Positions 1 to 7,416 of a stretch of DNA of 50,957 nucleotides are shown piece after piece. Where the stretch lies: positions 1 through 50,957 of the forward strand of contig CAIXPS010000090.1 of NCBI GenBank assembly GCA_903921365.1, given 5' to 3'. The stretch's first letter is position 1. Each line of letters opens with the position of its first letter. A program made the position numbers and the translations under genes. The notes below the pieces were generated by a model that had not been told where the DNA came from, searched no databases, and saw only the letters and a list, made by a program, of their open reading frames with translations. Source of the stretch: an uncultured bacterium. GTDB taxonomy: Bacteria > Chloroflexota > Anaerolineae > J036 > Brachytrichaceae.

Positions 1-2
1 CC

Positions 3-698
3 GTGTTCCTGATTCTGTTTGGCATATGGATCGTTTACGGCGCCACGCGCGGTCGCCAGACGGTTGAAGTCGAAACCACTTCTGTAAGCCTGGACGGCGC
101 CCGGAACGTCGCACTCACCCTGCATCATGGCGCGGGCCGGCTCACAATCAAGGCAGATCCGACAGCCATCGGGACGATCAGCGGCACGTTCGGCGGCGGA
201 TTGGCAGTTGCGAAGACGATTGCCGGAGTTGACGCGAAGGTCGAGTTGCATTCACGTATGGGTAGTCAGTCGTTCTGGTCATTCCCATGGTCTTTTAATG
301 GCCGGAATGGCCTGGACTGGGATGTTGCCTTAAGCCGTGACTGCACCTACGCCCTCAGGCTGGAGACCGGCGCCGATGACGCCACTGTGGATCTCCGCGA
401 CTTGAAAGTGACGGATTTGCATCTGAGCACGGGGGCCAGCTCGATGGCGGTCACGCTCCCAGAGGCTGCTGGGTACACCCGCGTTAAGCTCGAGGCTGGC
501 GCAGCAAGTGTCACTATCAAGGCGCCGGGCGGCGTGGCAGCACAGATCCGGTCGCAGTCGGGCGTCTCAAGCATCAACATTGACGAAACGCGCTTTCCGA
601 AAACAAGCGGTGTGTACAGGTCGCCGGACTACGACACTGCCGTGAATAAAGTGGACATCGACATCCAGATGGGCGCCGGGTCCGTTCGTGTGAATTGA
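3..698 (+). CDS. Toast-rack (LiaF/DUF-type) membrane-anchored protein, probably cut at its 5' end
   Basis: The frame is open from the first bases of the window. The GTG at position 3 may be internal, so the true start probably lies upstream. The readable 231 residues begin inside a hydrophobic segment (FLILFGIWIVYGA, residues 2-14) that acts as a membrane anchor. A beta-rich region follows, with recurring D-L-x-V-x-L-H-L-S-T-G-A-S and A-G-A-A-S-V-T patterns. This is the style of the right-handed 'toast rack' beta-solenoid found in LiaF-like envelope-stress sensors. It ends 17 bases before the next gene and shares a domain type with the gene at 1421, so the three genes form an envelope operon. 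The biochemical role is unknown; the family name is inferred from sequence pattern only. Confidence 0.6.
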   Translation: MFLILFGIWIVYGATRGRQTVEVETTSVSLDGARNVALTLHHGAGRLTIKADPTAIGTISGTFGGGLAVAKTIAGVDAKVELHSRMGSQSFWSFPWSFNGRNGLDWDVALSRDCTYALRLETGADDATVDLRDLKVTDLHLSTGASSMAVTLPEAAGYTRVKLEAGAASVTIKAPGGVAAQIRSQSGVSSINIDETRFPKTSGVYRSPDYDTAVNKVDIDIQMGAGSVRVN

Positions 699-715
699 TC
701 GAAGGAGGTCACAAA

Positions 716-1357
716 ATGATCCGTTACAACAATCGTCTGGTCTGGGGAGTGATTATGGTTGTGGCAGGGGTATTGTTCCTGCTGCAGAACGTTGGGCTGC
801 TGCCATTTGGCGGCGCCATCTGGGCTGTTCTGTTTGCGCTTGGCGGCGCGGTGTTCATGGGCGTCTTCCTGCAGAATCGCGCCAACTGGTGGGCCGTTAT
901 TCCAGGGCTGACGTTGCTGGGGATTGGCGGCGTAATCGCGCTGGCCATAGTCGCTCCAACCCAGGTCGGCCCGTGGATCGGCGCGGGCTTTCTGTTCATC
1001 ATCGCCCTGGCATTCTGGGTTGTGTACTATCTGAATCGCTCGAACTGGTGGGCCATCATCCCGGCGGGTGTGCTCACAACACTGGCGCTGGTCGCTGGAC
1101 TCTCCAGCTTGTTTGGCGGCGTTTTACTTGGCGGGCTCTTCTTCGCCGGTCTCGGGTTGACCTTCGCGCTCGTTGGCGTGGTTCCTACGTCGATGGGGCG
1201 GATGCAGTGGGCGTTCATCCCTGCCGGTATCCTGTTGCTCATGGGTCTGCTCGTCACCGCCTCAGCGATGTCGTTGGCGAACTACATCGCGCCGATCGCC
1301 CTGTTATGCATTGGCGGTTACCTTGTGTGGCGCGCCGTCGCCTATCGCAAGGCATAG
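716..1357 (+). CDS. Multi-pass membrane protein with LiaI/LiaF-like transmembrane region
   Basis: A 213-residue protein made almost entirely of hydrophobic helices. It starts with a DUF5668-like hairpin (residues about 6-45: VWGVIMVVAGVLFLLQNVGL, then a second helix) and repeats a N-x-x-N-W-W-A-x-I-P-A/G-G motif twice, near residues 57 and 109. The ATG at 716 is preceded by AAGGAGG at 702-708 with seven bases of spacing, which decides the start over upstream TTG codons. It lies 17 bases after the toast-rack gene and 63 bases before the next one. It is probably an integral membrane partner of the two toast-rack proteins. No enzymatic motif is visible, so function is unassigned. Confidence 0.75.
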   Translation: MIRYNNRLVWGVIMVVAGVLFLLQNVGLLPFGGAIWAVLFALGGAVFMGVFLQNRANWWAVIPGLTLLGIGGVIALAIVAPTQVGPWIGAGFLFIIALAFWVVYYLNRSNWWAIIPAGVLTTLALVAGLSSLFGGVLLGGLFFAGLGLTFALVGVVPTSMGRMQWAFIPAGILLLMGLLVTASAMSLANYIAPIALLCIGGYLVWRAVAYRKA

Positions 1358-1420
1358 TCATTGTCACGCGGCGCTCGTTTATTCGATCATTTAACAAGCG
1401 TCGCTTCATGGAGGAATAAG

Positions 1421-2539
1421 ATGAGTATTCAAAATCAACCCGCGCCGGCGATTGCGTCGCGACGGGCCTATCGATTCGGGTTCTTCTGGCCGGTTGTTTT
1501 AATCGCGCTCGGCGTCGTTTTGCTGTTGAACAACATCAACGTCCTGCCGGGGAACGCCTGGGAGTGGGTCTGGCGGCTGTGGCCTGTGGTCTTCATTGCG
1601 ATGGGACTCGACGGGTTGTTCCGCCGTGAGTTTGTCGGCGCGACACTGATGCTCGGTTTGGGCGCATTGTTCCTGGCGATCAATTTCGGCTACCTGACCC
1701 TCAACTTCTGGGAAGTGATCGTAAAGCTTTGGCCGCTGTTCCTGATTTCCGCGGGGCTGAGCCTGATCTTCGACCGGCGCTGGTTGCGCGGCCTAGGATC
1801 TTTGATCGGCGCGTTAGTCATCCTTGCGGTTCTTGTGGGCGCGGTCGCCATGGTGAATGGTGGTTCACAGTTAATATCATGGCAAGTGGGCCAGTTAGTC
1901 CCTAACCAGAAGGTAAGTCAGCCCATTGGCGGCGCAAGCACCGCTAATATCATGATTGAGCCGGTTGCAGGCGTACTCAACATCAAGTCATTGCCTGAGT
2001 CCAGTGCACTGATCGAGGGCGCCATCAACCTGCCAGTATCTGAGCACCTGGTTCAGACTGCGCAAGTGACTAATGGCACGATGAACTATGTCCTGCGAAG
2101 TGATGGGACCTACAATGGCTTCACACCAGGTGGGAGTGACTGGTACAGTTGGAATCTGGGGCTGGCTCCTGAGCTACCTATGGCGCTTCGGGTAAAGATG
2201 GCGGTCGGCGAAGCGCATCTCGATGTGTCCGGATTGCAGGTGTCAGATATGAACGTTGATATGGCTGTGGGTTCGACCGACATTACATTGCCGCGTGATG
2301 CTGCTATGAACGTGAAGATGAGTAACGCGATCGGCAGCTTGAATGTGATTGCTCCACCGGGAACTGCCCTGAAGATCATTTACAACGGGGCGCTGAGCAC
2401 AATCGAGGTCCCGCCTGGGTTCAAACACACGGGCAATGCGTATGTGTCGCCCAGCTACGACAATTCAACGCGCCGGATCGATCTGTACGTGAGCCAGGCA
2501 ATCGGCACACTGTCACTACACGAACAGACAGGTCGGTAG
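1421..2539 (+). CDS. LiaF-like protein: DUF5668 membrane region plus toast-rack domain
   Basis: A 372-residue protein starting at the ATG at 1421, which has GGAGG at 1410-1414 six bases upstream. Residues about 15-150 form four or five transmembrane helices of the LiaI/LiaF type (FFWPVVLIALGVVLLLNNIN, repeated as a similar LWPLFLISAGLSLIF helix). Residues about 180-370 form an extracellular-type beta-rich toast-rack domain with short repeats such as M-A-V-G-E-A-H-L-D-V-S-G-L and M-A-V-G-S-T-D-I-T-L-P. In Firmicutes LiaF inhibits the LiaRS two-component system, but no sensor kinase or regulator lies in view here, so a role in envelope stress is inference. The gene ends an apparent three-gene operon. 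Confidence 0.7.
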   Translation: MSIQNQPAPAIASRRAYRFGFFWPVVLIALGVVLLLNNINVLPGNAWEWVWRLWPVVFIAMGLDGLFRREFVGATLMLGLGALFLAINFGYLTLNFWEVIVKLWPLFLISAGLSLIFDRRWLRGLGSLIGALVILAVLVGAVAMVNGGSQLISWQVGQLVPNQKVSQPIGGASTANIMIEPVAGVLNIKSLPESSALIEGAINLPVSEHLVQTAQVTNGTMNYVLRSDGTYNGFTPGGSDWYSWNLGLAPELPMALRVKMAVGEAHLDVSGLQVSDMNVDMAVGSTDITLPRDAAMNVKMSNAIGSLNVIAPPGTALKIIYNGALSTIEVPPGFKHTGNAYVSPSYDNSTRRIDLYVSQAIGTLSLHEQTGR

Positions 2540-2592
2540 TTGCCCTAAAGCATTTTTCTGATTACCATACCAGTTCCAGCCGCACCGGGTTC

Positions 2593-2615
2593 CAGCCGCA
2601 GTTGCACTGCGGCTG
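2593..2615. terminator. Hairpin after the toast-rack operon
   Basis: CAGCCGCAGT (2593-2602) pairs perfectly with ACTGCGGCTG (2606-2615) around a three-base loop, 53 bases after the stop of the preceding gene. There is no T-run after it, so it may be a factor-dependent terminator or only an RNA-stabilising stem. It lies between the + strand operon and the convergent DUF4143 remnant. Confidence 0.45.
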
Positions 2616-2662
2616 CATGCCATACCATTACCCTATCAAGATGTGGCTTGTTGTACAAGCTG

Positions 2663-3013
2663 CTAATCCGGAATGCGATCCAGATTTCGCCAACTGATCA
2701 ATGCTCCGGCGTTGGTTTGTATCGATTGTTCGCCACCATAGACCACGTAGCCTGTTTCTTCCGGCAGCTCTGCCAGAGATCGCCAGTATTTGAGATTGTC
2801 AAAGTAGCTGGTAGATATCGATTTTCCCGTTTTAATCTCAACCGGTGTGACTCTTTCGCCATCTACCAGCAGGCAGTCTATTCCTTTGCTGTGGTTGTCC
2901 TGCCAGAAATACGGCTGGCGGTTCTCGCCCCAGTTGAAATTGCGCTTAGCGAACAAGCGACTCCCGTATCGTAAAAATAGAGCCTGGGCGATTTCACCAA
3001 CAGGTTGTTGAGA
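2663..3013 (-). pseudogene. C-terminal remnant of a DUF4143 AAA+ ATPase
   Basis: The readable minus-strand frame runs from just after a TAA at 3014-3016 to the stop at 2663. It matches the C-terminal DUF4143 part of the 'ATP-binding protein' family: G-E-I-A-Q-A-L-F, then QPYFWQDN, then GIDCLL and PVEIKTGK, the PD-(D/E)XK-like block. Intact members are roughly 400 residues with an N-terminal Walker A/B ATPase. Here about 117 residues remain and no ATPase part is found upstream. An alternative TTG at 2956 would give 97 residues. There is no ribosome site. It is best read as a decayed fragment. Confidence 0.7.
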
Positions 3014-3130
3014 TTACATTTCATCAATTGTACAAATCGGCAATACGATTGCATATTTGCGCAGAACGCGCGAGGTTTTAAGGGCGTCGCCGCGCGACCC
3101 TTTAATCGAAGGGCTTGTTCACCAACAGTC

Positions 3131-3170
3131 AGCCCGTATAATCCTTGATCATACGGGCTGCTTCATTTTT
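3131..3170. terminator. Hairpin downstream of the dehydrogenase operon
   Basis: AGCCCGTAT (3131-3139) and ATACGGGCT (3151-3159) form a perfect nine-base stem with an 11-base loop. It begins 18 bases after the minus-strand stop of the E2 gene. On the plus strand the stem is followed by GCTTCATTTTT, so the T-rich side favours plus-strand termination. For the minus-strand operon the stem has no T-run. It probably acts as a transcript end for the E1-E2 operon. Confidence 0.5.
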
Positions 3171-3177
3171 CGTTAGG

Positions 3178-4524
3178 TTAGTCCAGTAATCCCAGCGGTT
3201 CCTCAATCATCTCGGCCAGCGCCTGCAGGAATTGCGCTCCCCGCGCCCCATCGACGGCGCGATGGTCGCACGACAGCGTCAGCGTCATCATATGCTGGAC
3301 TGCCGGGCGGTCATCCACTGGCGTCACACGTTGCACGATTCGACCCACGGCCAGGATCGCGGCCTGTGGCGGGTTCACAATGGCGTTGAATGAGTCGACC
3401 CCGTACATCCCCAGGTTGCTGATCGTGAATGTTCCACCGGCAATATCAGCAGGTTTTAACTTGCCGGCTTGTGCGCGACCGACCACCTCCGCGCGCCGCG
3501 CGGCAATCTCCACAATGCTGAGCGACTGCGCCTGGTGGATGACTGGCACAACCAGCCCATCCTCAATTGCCACAGCCAGCCCGATATTCACGTCATGGTT
3601 CAGATGCACCGCGCCGTCCTGCCAGCGGGCGTTCACGCGCGGATGTTGTAACAACGCCGCCGCCGCCAGTCTCACAATCAGATCGGTGTACGTGATCTTC
3701 GCAGGACTGCGCTTTTGCGCCCGTTCGCGCCAGGTCATCAATCGCCCCGCGTTCACTTCGCGCGTCAGGTAAAAGTGCGGGACACTCGTCCAGCTCTGAG
3801 TGGTGCGTTCGGCCATGATGCGCCAGATCGTGCCGACCTTGACGGTTTCTGTGTCATCAGCAGATCCCGTTGGGGATGCTGCTTCCCCCCGCCCGGCGGG
3901 AGGGGCGGCCTGGCGAGGGGCGCGGGCGGCGACGGCAGACAGGATGTCCCCGTAGATCACCGCGCCTTCGATGCCGCTCCCTTTGATCGTTGCGACATCA
4001 ATGTCATGTTCGCCTGCCGCAACCCGCGCCTTTGGCGACGCAGGCGCAAGCCGCGCATTTGAGCGCTGCTTCAGGCTTTCCAGGTATGCCAGTACGTCTG
4101 CCTTCTCGATCTTCTCACCGGCTGGCTTGACCAGACTGAGATCAACGTTGTTTTCCTCCGCAATCCGCCGCGCCAACGGGCTGGCTGCGACGCCTGTGGC
4201 AGAAGGCTCTGACTTTCCCCGCTCCGTTGCCTCTATCTCCCCTCGCCCTGTAGGAAGGGCGGCTTGGCGGGGGCGGGCGGCTTCACCCGGCGCCAGGATC
4301 AGCGCAATTACCTGCCCAACTGGCACTTCCTGCCCAACCCCAAGGGTGACGTTGCTGAGAATACCGCTGGCGTCCGCCTCAATCTCGACGGTGGTCTTGT
4401 CGGTTTCGACCACCATCAGGATTTCGCCTTTCTTGACGGCTTCGCCTTCGGACTTCATCCACTGCAATAGCTTCCCGGTCTCTTGCGCAACACCGAGCGC
4501 CGGCATGATCACATTTGTAGCCAA
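3178..4524 (-). CDS. pdhC: Dihydrolipoamide acyltransferase E2 of a pyruvate/acetoin-type dehydrogenase
   Basis: E2 core enzyme, 448 residues, moving the acyl group from the E1-bound intermediate to CoA through a lipoyl arm. Residues 1-78 are the lipoyl domain, with the lipoylated lysine at K43 in VETDKTTVEIEA. Residues about 113-149 form a peripheral subunit-binding domain (ASPLARRIAEENNVDLS). Residues about 160-200 form a second such domain (ASPKARVAAGEHDIDVATIK). The catalytic domain follows from about 227 and ends with the active-site block S-C-D-H-R-A-V-D-G. Two linkers, at residues 84-96 and 202-214, share PRQAA and GRGE and derive from a DNA repeat. The start is TTG at 4524, with AGGAG at 4536-4532; it gives the family-typical MATNVIMPALG N-terminus. 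No E3 gene lies in the window. Confidence 0.93.
   Translation of the reverse strand: MATNVIMPALGVAQETGKLLQWMKSEGEAVKKGEILMVVETDKTTVEIEADASGILSNVTLGVGQEVPVGQVIALILAPGEAARPRQAALPTGRGEIEATERGKSEPSATGVAASPLARRIAEENNVDLSLVKPAGEKIEKADVLAYLESLKQRSNARLAPASPKARVAAGEHDIDVATIKGSGIEGAVIYGDILSAVAARAPRQAAPPAGRGEAASPTGSADDTETVKVGTIWRIMAERTTQSWTSVPHFYLTREVNAGRLMTWRERAQKRSPAKITYTDLIVRLAAAALLQHPRVNARWQDGAVHLNHDVNIGLAVAIEDGLVVPVIHQAQSLSIVEIAARRAEVVGRAQAGKLKPADIAGGTFTISNLGMYGVDSFNAIVNPPQAAILAVGRIVQRVTPVDDRPAVQHMMTLTLSCDHRAVDGARGAQFLQALAEMIEEPLGLLD
3883..3918 (-). repeat. In-frame interspersed repeat, copy 2, in E2 linker
   Basis: A GC-rich repeat that on the plus strand reads GCCCggcGGGaGGGGCGGC-cTGGCG. It encodes the second PRQAA...GRGE linker of E2 on the minus strand. 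It resembles the copy at 4237-4272 and, more loosely, the intergenic C-rich/G-rich element at 12225-12258. Confidence 0.6.
4237..4272 (-). repeat. In-frame interspersed repeat, copy 1, in E2 linker
   Basis: This is the counterpart of the copy at 3883-3918 and encodes PRQAALPTGRGE between the lipoyl domain and the first subunit-binding domain. Its plus-strand form is CCCCTCGCCC...GGGCGGC-tTGGCG. Both copies keep the reading frame and fall only in flexible linkers, where insertion is tolerated. Confidence 0.6.
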
Positions 4525-4552
4525 AGTTAGGCTCCTGTCTCTGAACTGAATG

Positions 4553-5572
4553 CTACGCGCGACCGCACAGCATCTTTGCCATCTGGAACACCGTCTCAGC
4601 AGTGGGCACGGTCAGGTCTTCAAGCGCCGGCGAGAACGGAATCGGCACGTCCATCGCTCCCATGCGCTTCACCGGCGCATCCAGGTAGTAGAACGCGCCA
4701 TCGGCGATGATGGAAGCCAGTTCGGCGGTGACGCCGTATCGTTCGTAGCCCTCGTCGATGACGATTGCGCGCGATGTCTTTTTGGCCGAGTCAATCATCG
4801 TCTGCTTGTCGAGCGGGAACGTGGTGCGCGGGTCGATCACTTCGGCGCTGATCCCAAGTTCCTTCAGCTTGTCGGCGGCGCCAAGCGCGACATAGACCAT
4901 GCTGCTGGTGGCGACCAGTGTGATGTCCGTGCCCGCGCGCTTGATGTCCGCAACGCCAAATGGGATCGTGTACTCCTCATCCGGCACCATGCCCTTCGTT
5001 GTGAAGTTCATCTTGTCTTCGAAGTACACCACCGGGTTGTTGTCGCGGATAGCTGTCTTCAGCAATCCTTTGGCGTCATACGGTGTGCATGGCATAACGA
5101 CCTTAAGACCCGGCACATGGCTGGGCCACACATGCAGGCTCTGGCTGTGTTGCGCCGCTGAGCGGCGTGTCGCGCCCATCGTCGTTCGGAACACGATGGG
5201 CACCGAGAACTTGCCGCCCGACATGTAACGCGCCTTGGCGGCCTGGTTGACCATCTGATCCATCGTCAACGTCAGGAAGTCGCCAAACATGATATCGATG
5301 ACGGGGCGCATGCCGGTCATGGCTGCGCCAACGCCGATGGCCGCGAAACCGGGCTCGGAGATGGGCGTGTCGATCACGCGGCTCGTGCCGAATTCATCGA
5401 CCAGCCCAAGTAATACCTTGAAGGGCGTGCCTGCTTCGGCGACGTCTTCACCCATGACAAAGACAGTTGGATCGCGGCGCATTTCCTCGGCCAGCGCTTC
5501 GCGCACGGCTTGCGCCATCGTCAGTTCGCGCATGGGCTTGCCCTGTGCAATGGCTTCTTTAAGCGTAGACAT
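4553..5572 (-). CDS. pdhB: 2-oxoacid (pyruvate/acetoin) dehydrogenase E1 beta subunit
   Basis: A 339-residue beta subunit of the thiamine-diphosphate-dependent E1 heterotetramer. The N-terminal pyrimidine-binding domain has the GEDV block with the catalytic glutamate E42. Next comes RVIDTPISEPGFAAIGVGAA, then the typical substrate loop MGATRRSAAQHSQSLH. The C-terminal transketolase-C domain has DPRTTFPLDKQTMIDSAKK and VIDEGYERYG. The ATG at 5570-5572 overlaps the last 14 bases of the E1 alpha gene, so the two subunits are translationally coupled. A second ATG at M14 (MRELTMAQAV) would fit shorter family members. E2 follows 28 bases downstream. Confidence 0.93.
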   Translation of the reverse strand: MSTLKEAIAQGKPMRELTMAQAVREALAEEMRRDPTVFVMGEDVAEAGTPFKVLLGLVDEFGTSRVIDTPISEPGFAAIGVGAAMTGMRPVIDIMFGDFLTLTMDQMVNQAAKARYMSGGKFSVPIVFRTTMGATRRSAAQHSQSLHVWPSHVPGLKVVMPCTPYDAKGLLKTAIRDNNPVVYFEDKMNFTTKGMVPDEEYTIPFGVADIKRAGTDITLVATSSMVYVALGAADKLKELGISAEVIDPRTTFPLDKQTMIDSAKKTSRAIVIDEGYERYGVTAELASIIADGAFYYLDAPVKRMGAMDVPIPFSPALEDLTVPTAETVFQMAKMLCGRA

Positions 5573-6581
5573 GGTCTGTTACCTCGCTTGCGTTGGGGTA
5601 GGGGGCTTTGACTGCAAAGTCGACCGCAGCCTTCATTTCGGCGCGCGCGTCGGTTTCGATCTGTTCGAAAATACCGGCATCGGCCAGGTGTTGATCGGTC
5701 AACCAGCTCGCCAGCATCTTGAGCGGGTCGCGTTGCGTTGACCACATCTGCTCTTCTTCCTTCGAGCGATAGTAGGCGCGGTTGATGTCGCCGACGTGAT
5801 GGCCGTGGTACCTATAGGTGTTGCAGATCAGGAACGCCGGCCCCTTGCCTGAGCGCGCGTGCTCGATCAATCGGCGCGCCGTCGTATGCACTTCGCGGAC
5901 GTCCTGCCCGTTGACTTCTTCGACTGGTATGCCAAACGCTGCCGGGCGGCCGCGTAGTTCGCCCGCCGTGGTTTGCGAATAGTGCGTGTACTCGTTGTAC
6001 AGGTTGTTCTCGCACACATACACGACCGGGAGTTTCCACAGTGACGCCATATTCATCACTTCGTAGACCAGTCCCTGACCGAGCGCCCCTTCGCCGAAGA
6101 ACGTGACAGCGACCTGGCCGCTGTTGCGCCATTTGGCTGAGAACGCCGCGCCGGTCGCGATTCCCGTGCCCGCGCCGACGATGGCGTTGGCGCCGAGGTT
6201 GCCGCCGTCCTGATCGGCAATGTGCATCGATCCACCCTTGCCTCTACAGTATCCGGCCTCGCGCCCGAGGAGCTCCGCGAACATCCTGTCGGGTTCCGCG
6301 CCTTTGGCCAGACAGTGGCCGTGACCGCGATGGGTGCTGGTGATGTAGTCCTGTTTAGTGAGCGCTTCGCAGACGCCGACTGCGACTGCCTCTTCGCCGA
6401 TATACAGGTGTGCCAGCCCCGGCATTTGTGCGCGGGTATACAGACCGTTTACTTCCTCTTCAAATGCCCGAATCCGGAACATTTGACGATACATATGCAG
6501 CCACTCTTCCGGGTCTACAGGGGAGTCGCCATTCGTCTGGTGTGATTCCGTCACCGGCAATGGGTTCACATCTGCCGCCAT
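5559..6581 (-). CDS. pdhA: 2-oxoacid (pyruvate/acetoin) dehydrogenase E1 alpha subunit
   Basis: A 340-residue alpha subunit that carries out the ThDP-dependent decarboxylation with E1 beta. It contains the STHRGHGHCLAKG block typical of acetoin/pyruvate E1 alpha and the phosphate-loop neighbour YCRGKGGSMHI. The ThDP/Mg motif is GEGALGQG...ENN at residues 163-193, with Glu in place of the usual Asp of GDG. Start choice: ATG at 6581 has GGAGGT at 6591-6586 with a short spacing. An upstream ATG at 6593 contains part of that ribosome site and has none of its own, so it was not chosen. The gene opens the operon E1alpha-E1beta-E2. Pyruvate versus acetoin as substrate cannot be told from sequence. 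Confidence 0.93.
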   Translation of the reverse strand: MAADVNPLPVTESHQTNGDSPVDPEEWLHMYRQMFRIRAFEEEVNGLYTRAQMPGLAHLYIGEEAVAVGVCEALTKQDYITSTHRGHGHCLAKGAEPDRMFAELLGREAGYCRGKGGSMHIADQDGGNLGANAIVGAGTGIATGAAFSAKWRNSGQVAVTFFGEGALGQGLVYEVMNMASLWKLPVVYVCENNLYNEYTHYSQTTAGELRGRPAAFGIPVEEVNGQDVREVHTTARRLIEHARSGKGPAFLICNTYRYHGHHVGDINRAYYRSKEEEQMWSTQRDPLKMLASWLTDQHLADAGIFEQIETDARAEMKAAVDFAVKAPYPNASEVTDHVYA

Positions 6582-6696
6582 GTTTACCTCCATAAAGCCA
6601 TTTATCGTGCCGACAACACGCTATGAAAATTTCGGTTGTCCCGCCTATTGTAGCGAGAACAGCGAGAATGAAAAATGGAGGTTCGTTCCCGTGTCG

Positions 6697-7020
6697 CTAT
6701 GGCGTTATCGTGATTGAGGCGTCTGCAGGCAATGCGAGGTGGCTGGCGACCTCAATGGCTTTAATGATTCCCGCCGGCACCGGGCAAGCGGTATGCGGCA
6801 GCATCTTTGCCGCAAGTTCGAGCGTCAGCGGTCCGCCGCCGCGATAGGTGATCTCACGGTAAGGGTCGACTTCGGTCAGGATCGCGCCAAGTTTCTGGCA
6901 TGACTTGCAGTCGCTCTGTATGGACAGGCGCACCCGATCGCCGTCATCCGACTCGATTAGTGTCGCTTCCACCGTTGTGTTGAACCCGCATCGTCCTGAA
7001 TGAATCTTCGCTTGTGCCAT
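6697..7020 (-). CDS. DUF6951 family protein
   Basis: A 107-residue soluble protein of a small family of unknown function. Family-like features are the N-terminal SGRCGFNTTVEA, the CxxC pair in SDCKSCQKLG (C38 and C41), and the C-terminal ACPVPAGIIKAIEVASHLALP block. The four conserved-looking cysteines (C11, C38, C41, C79) suggest a metal or Fe-S site, which is inference. AAAGGAG lies shortly upstream of the ATG. It stands alone between the dehydrogenase operon and the plus-strand secreted proteins, about 115 bases from E1 alpha. Confidence 0.75.
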   Translation of the reverse strand: MAQAKIHSGRCGFNTTVEATLIESDDGDRVRLSIQSDCKSCQKLGAILTEVDPYREITYRGGGPLTLELAAKMLPHTACPVPAGIIKAIEVASHLALPADASITITP

Positions 7021-7168
7021 TTGAATGATGATCTCCTTTTGCGATTAGATGCAGAAACGGCGTAAATGTTTCATCCACCTTCTGAATTCATAACTGCATT
7101 TTGCGCCGGAGGTATATCATCGCACGATATGACACAAACGATGCTCGTCGTTGTCGAGGCGGCTGAAA

Positions 7169-7309
7169 ATGTCTATCAATTGGGTTGAACTGGGTCTGGC
7201 GCTCCTGATCGCGAGCGCGTGCCTCGGAGGGCCGGTGCTGATTGTGATGGTCATCCTCGATCTGACCAGCCCGAAACGGCGGGAGCGCAAAACGAAACAC
7301 GATAAGTGA
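7169..7309 (+). CDS. Small single-helix membrane protein, 46 residues
   Basis: The frame from ATG 7169 to TGA 7307-7309 encodes 46 residues. They comprise a short polar start (MSINWVE), one hydrophobic helix of about 25 residues (LGLALLIASACLGG, then PVLIVMVILDL), and a strongly basic tail (KRRERKTKHDK). This is a classic N-out/C-in small membrane protein pattern. GAGG at 7156-7159 sits nine bases before the start. It is not recognised as a named family. The basic tail right after the helix and the ribosome site argue for a real gene, but it is short and unsupported by homology here. Confidence 0.45.
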   Translation: MSINWVELGLALLIASACLGGPVLIVMVILDLTSPKRRERKTKHDK

Positions 7310-7416
7310 ATCGACGTATACTATTTTTAGACGAGTTATCATCTCGTTTGGTATCTGTGGCGAGATACACCACGCTATCAGTCGTTTTCCCATTTGAGAC
7401 AAGGAGACATTACGTC

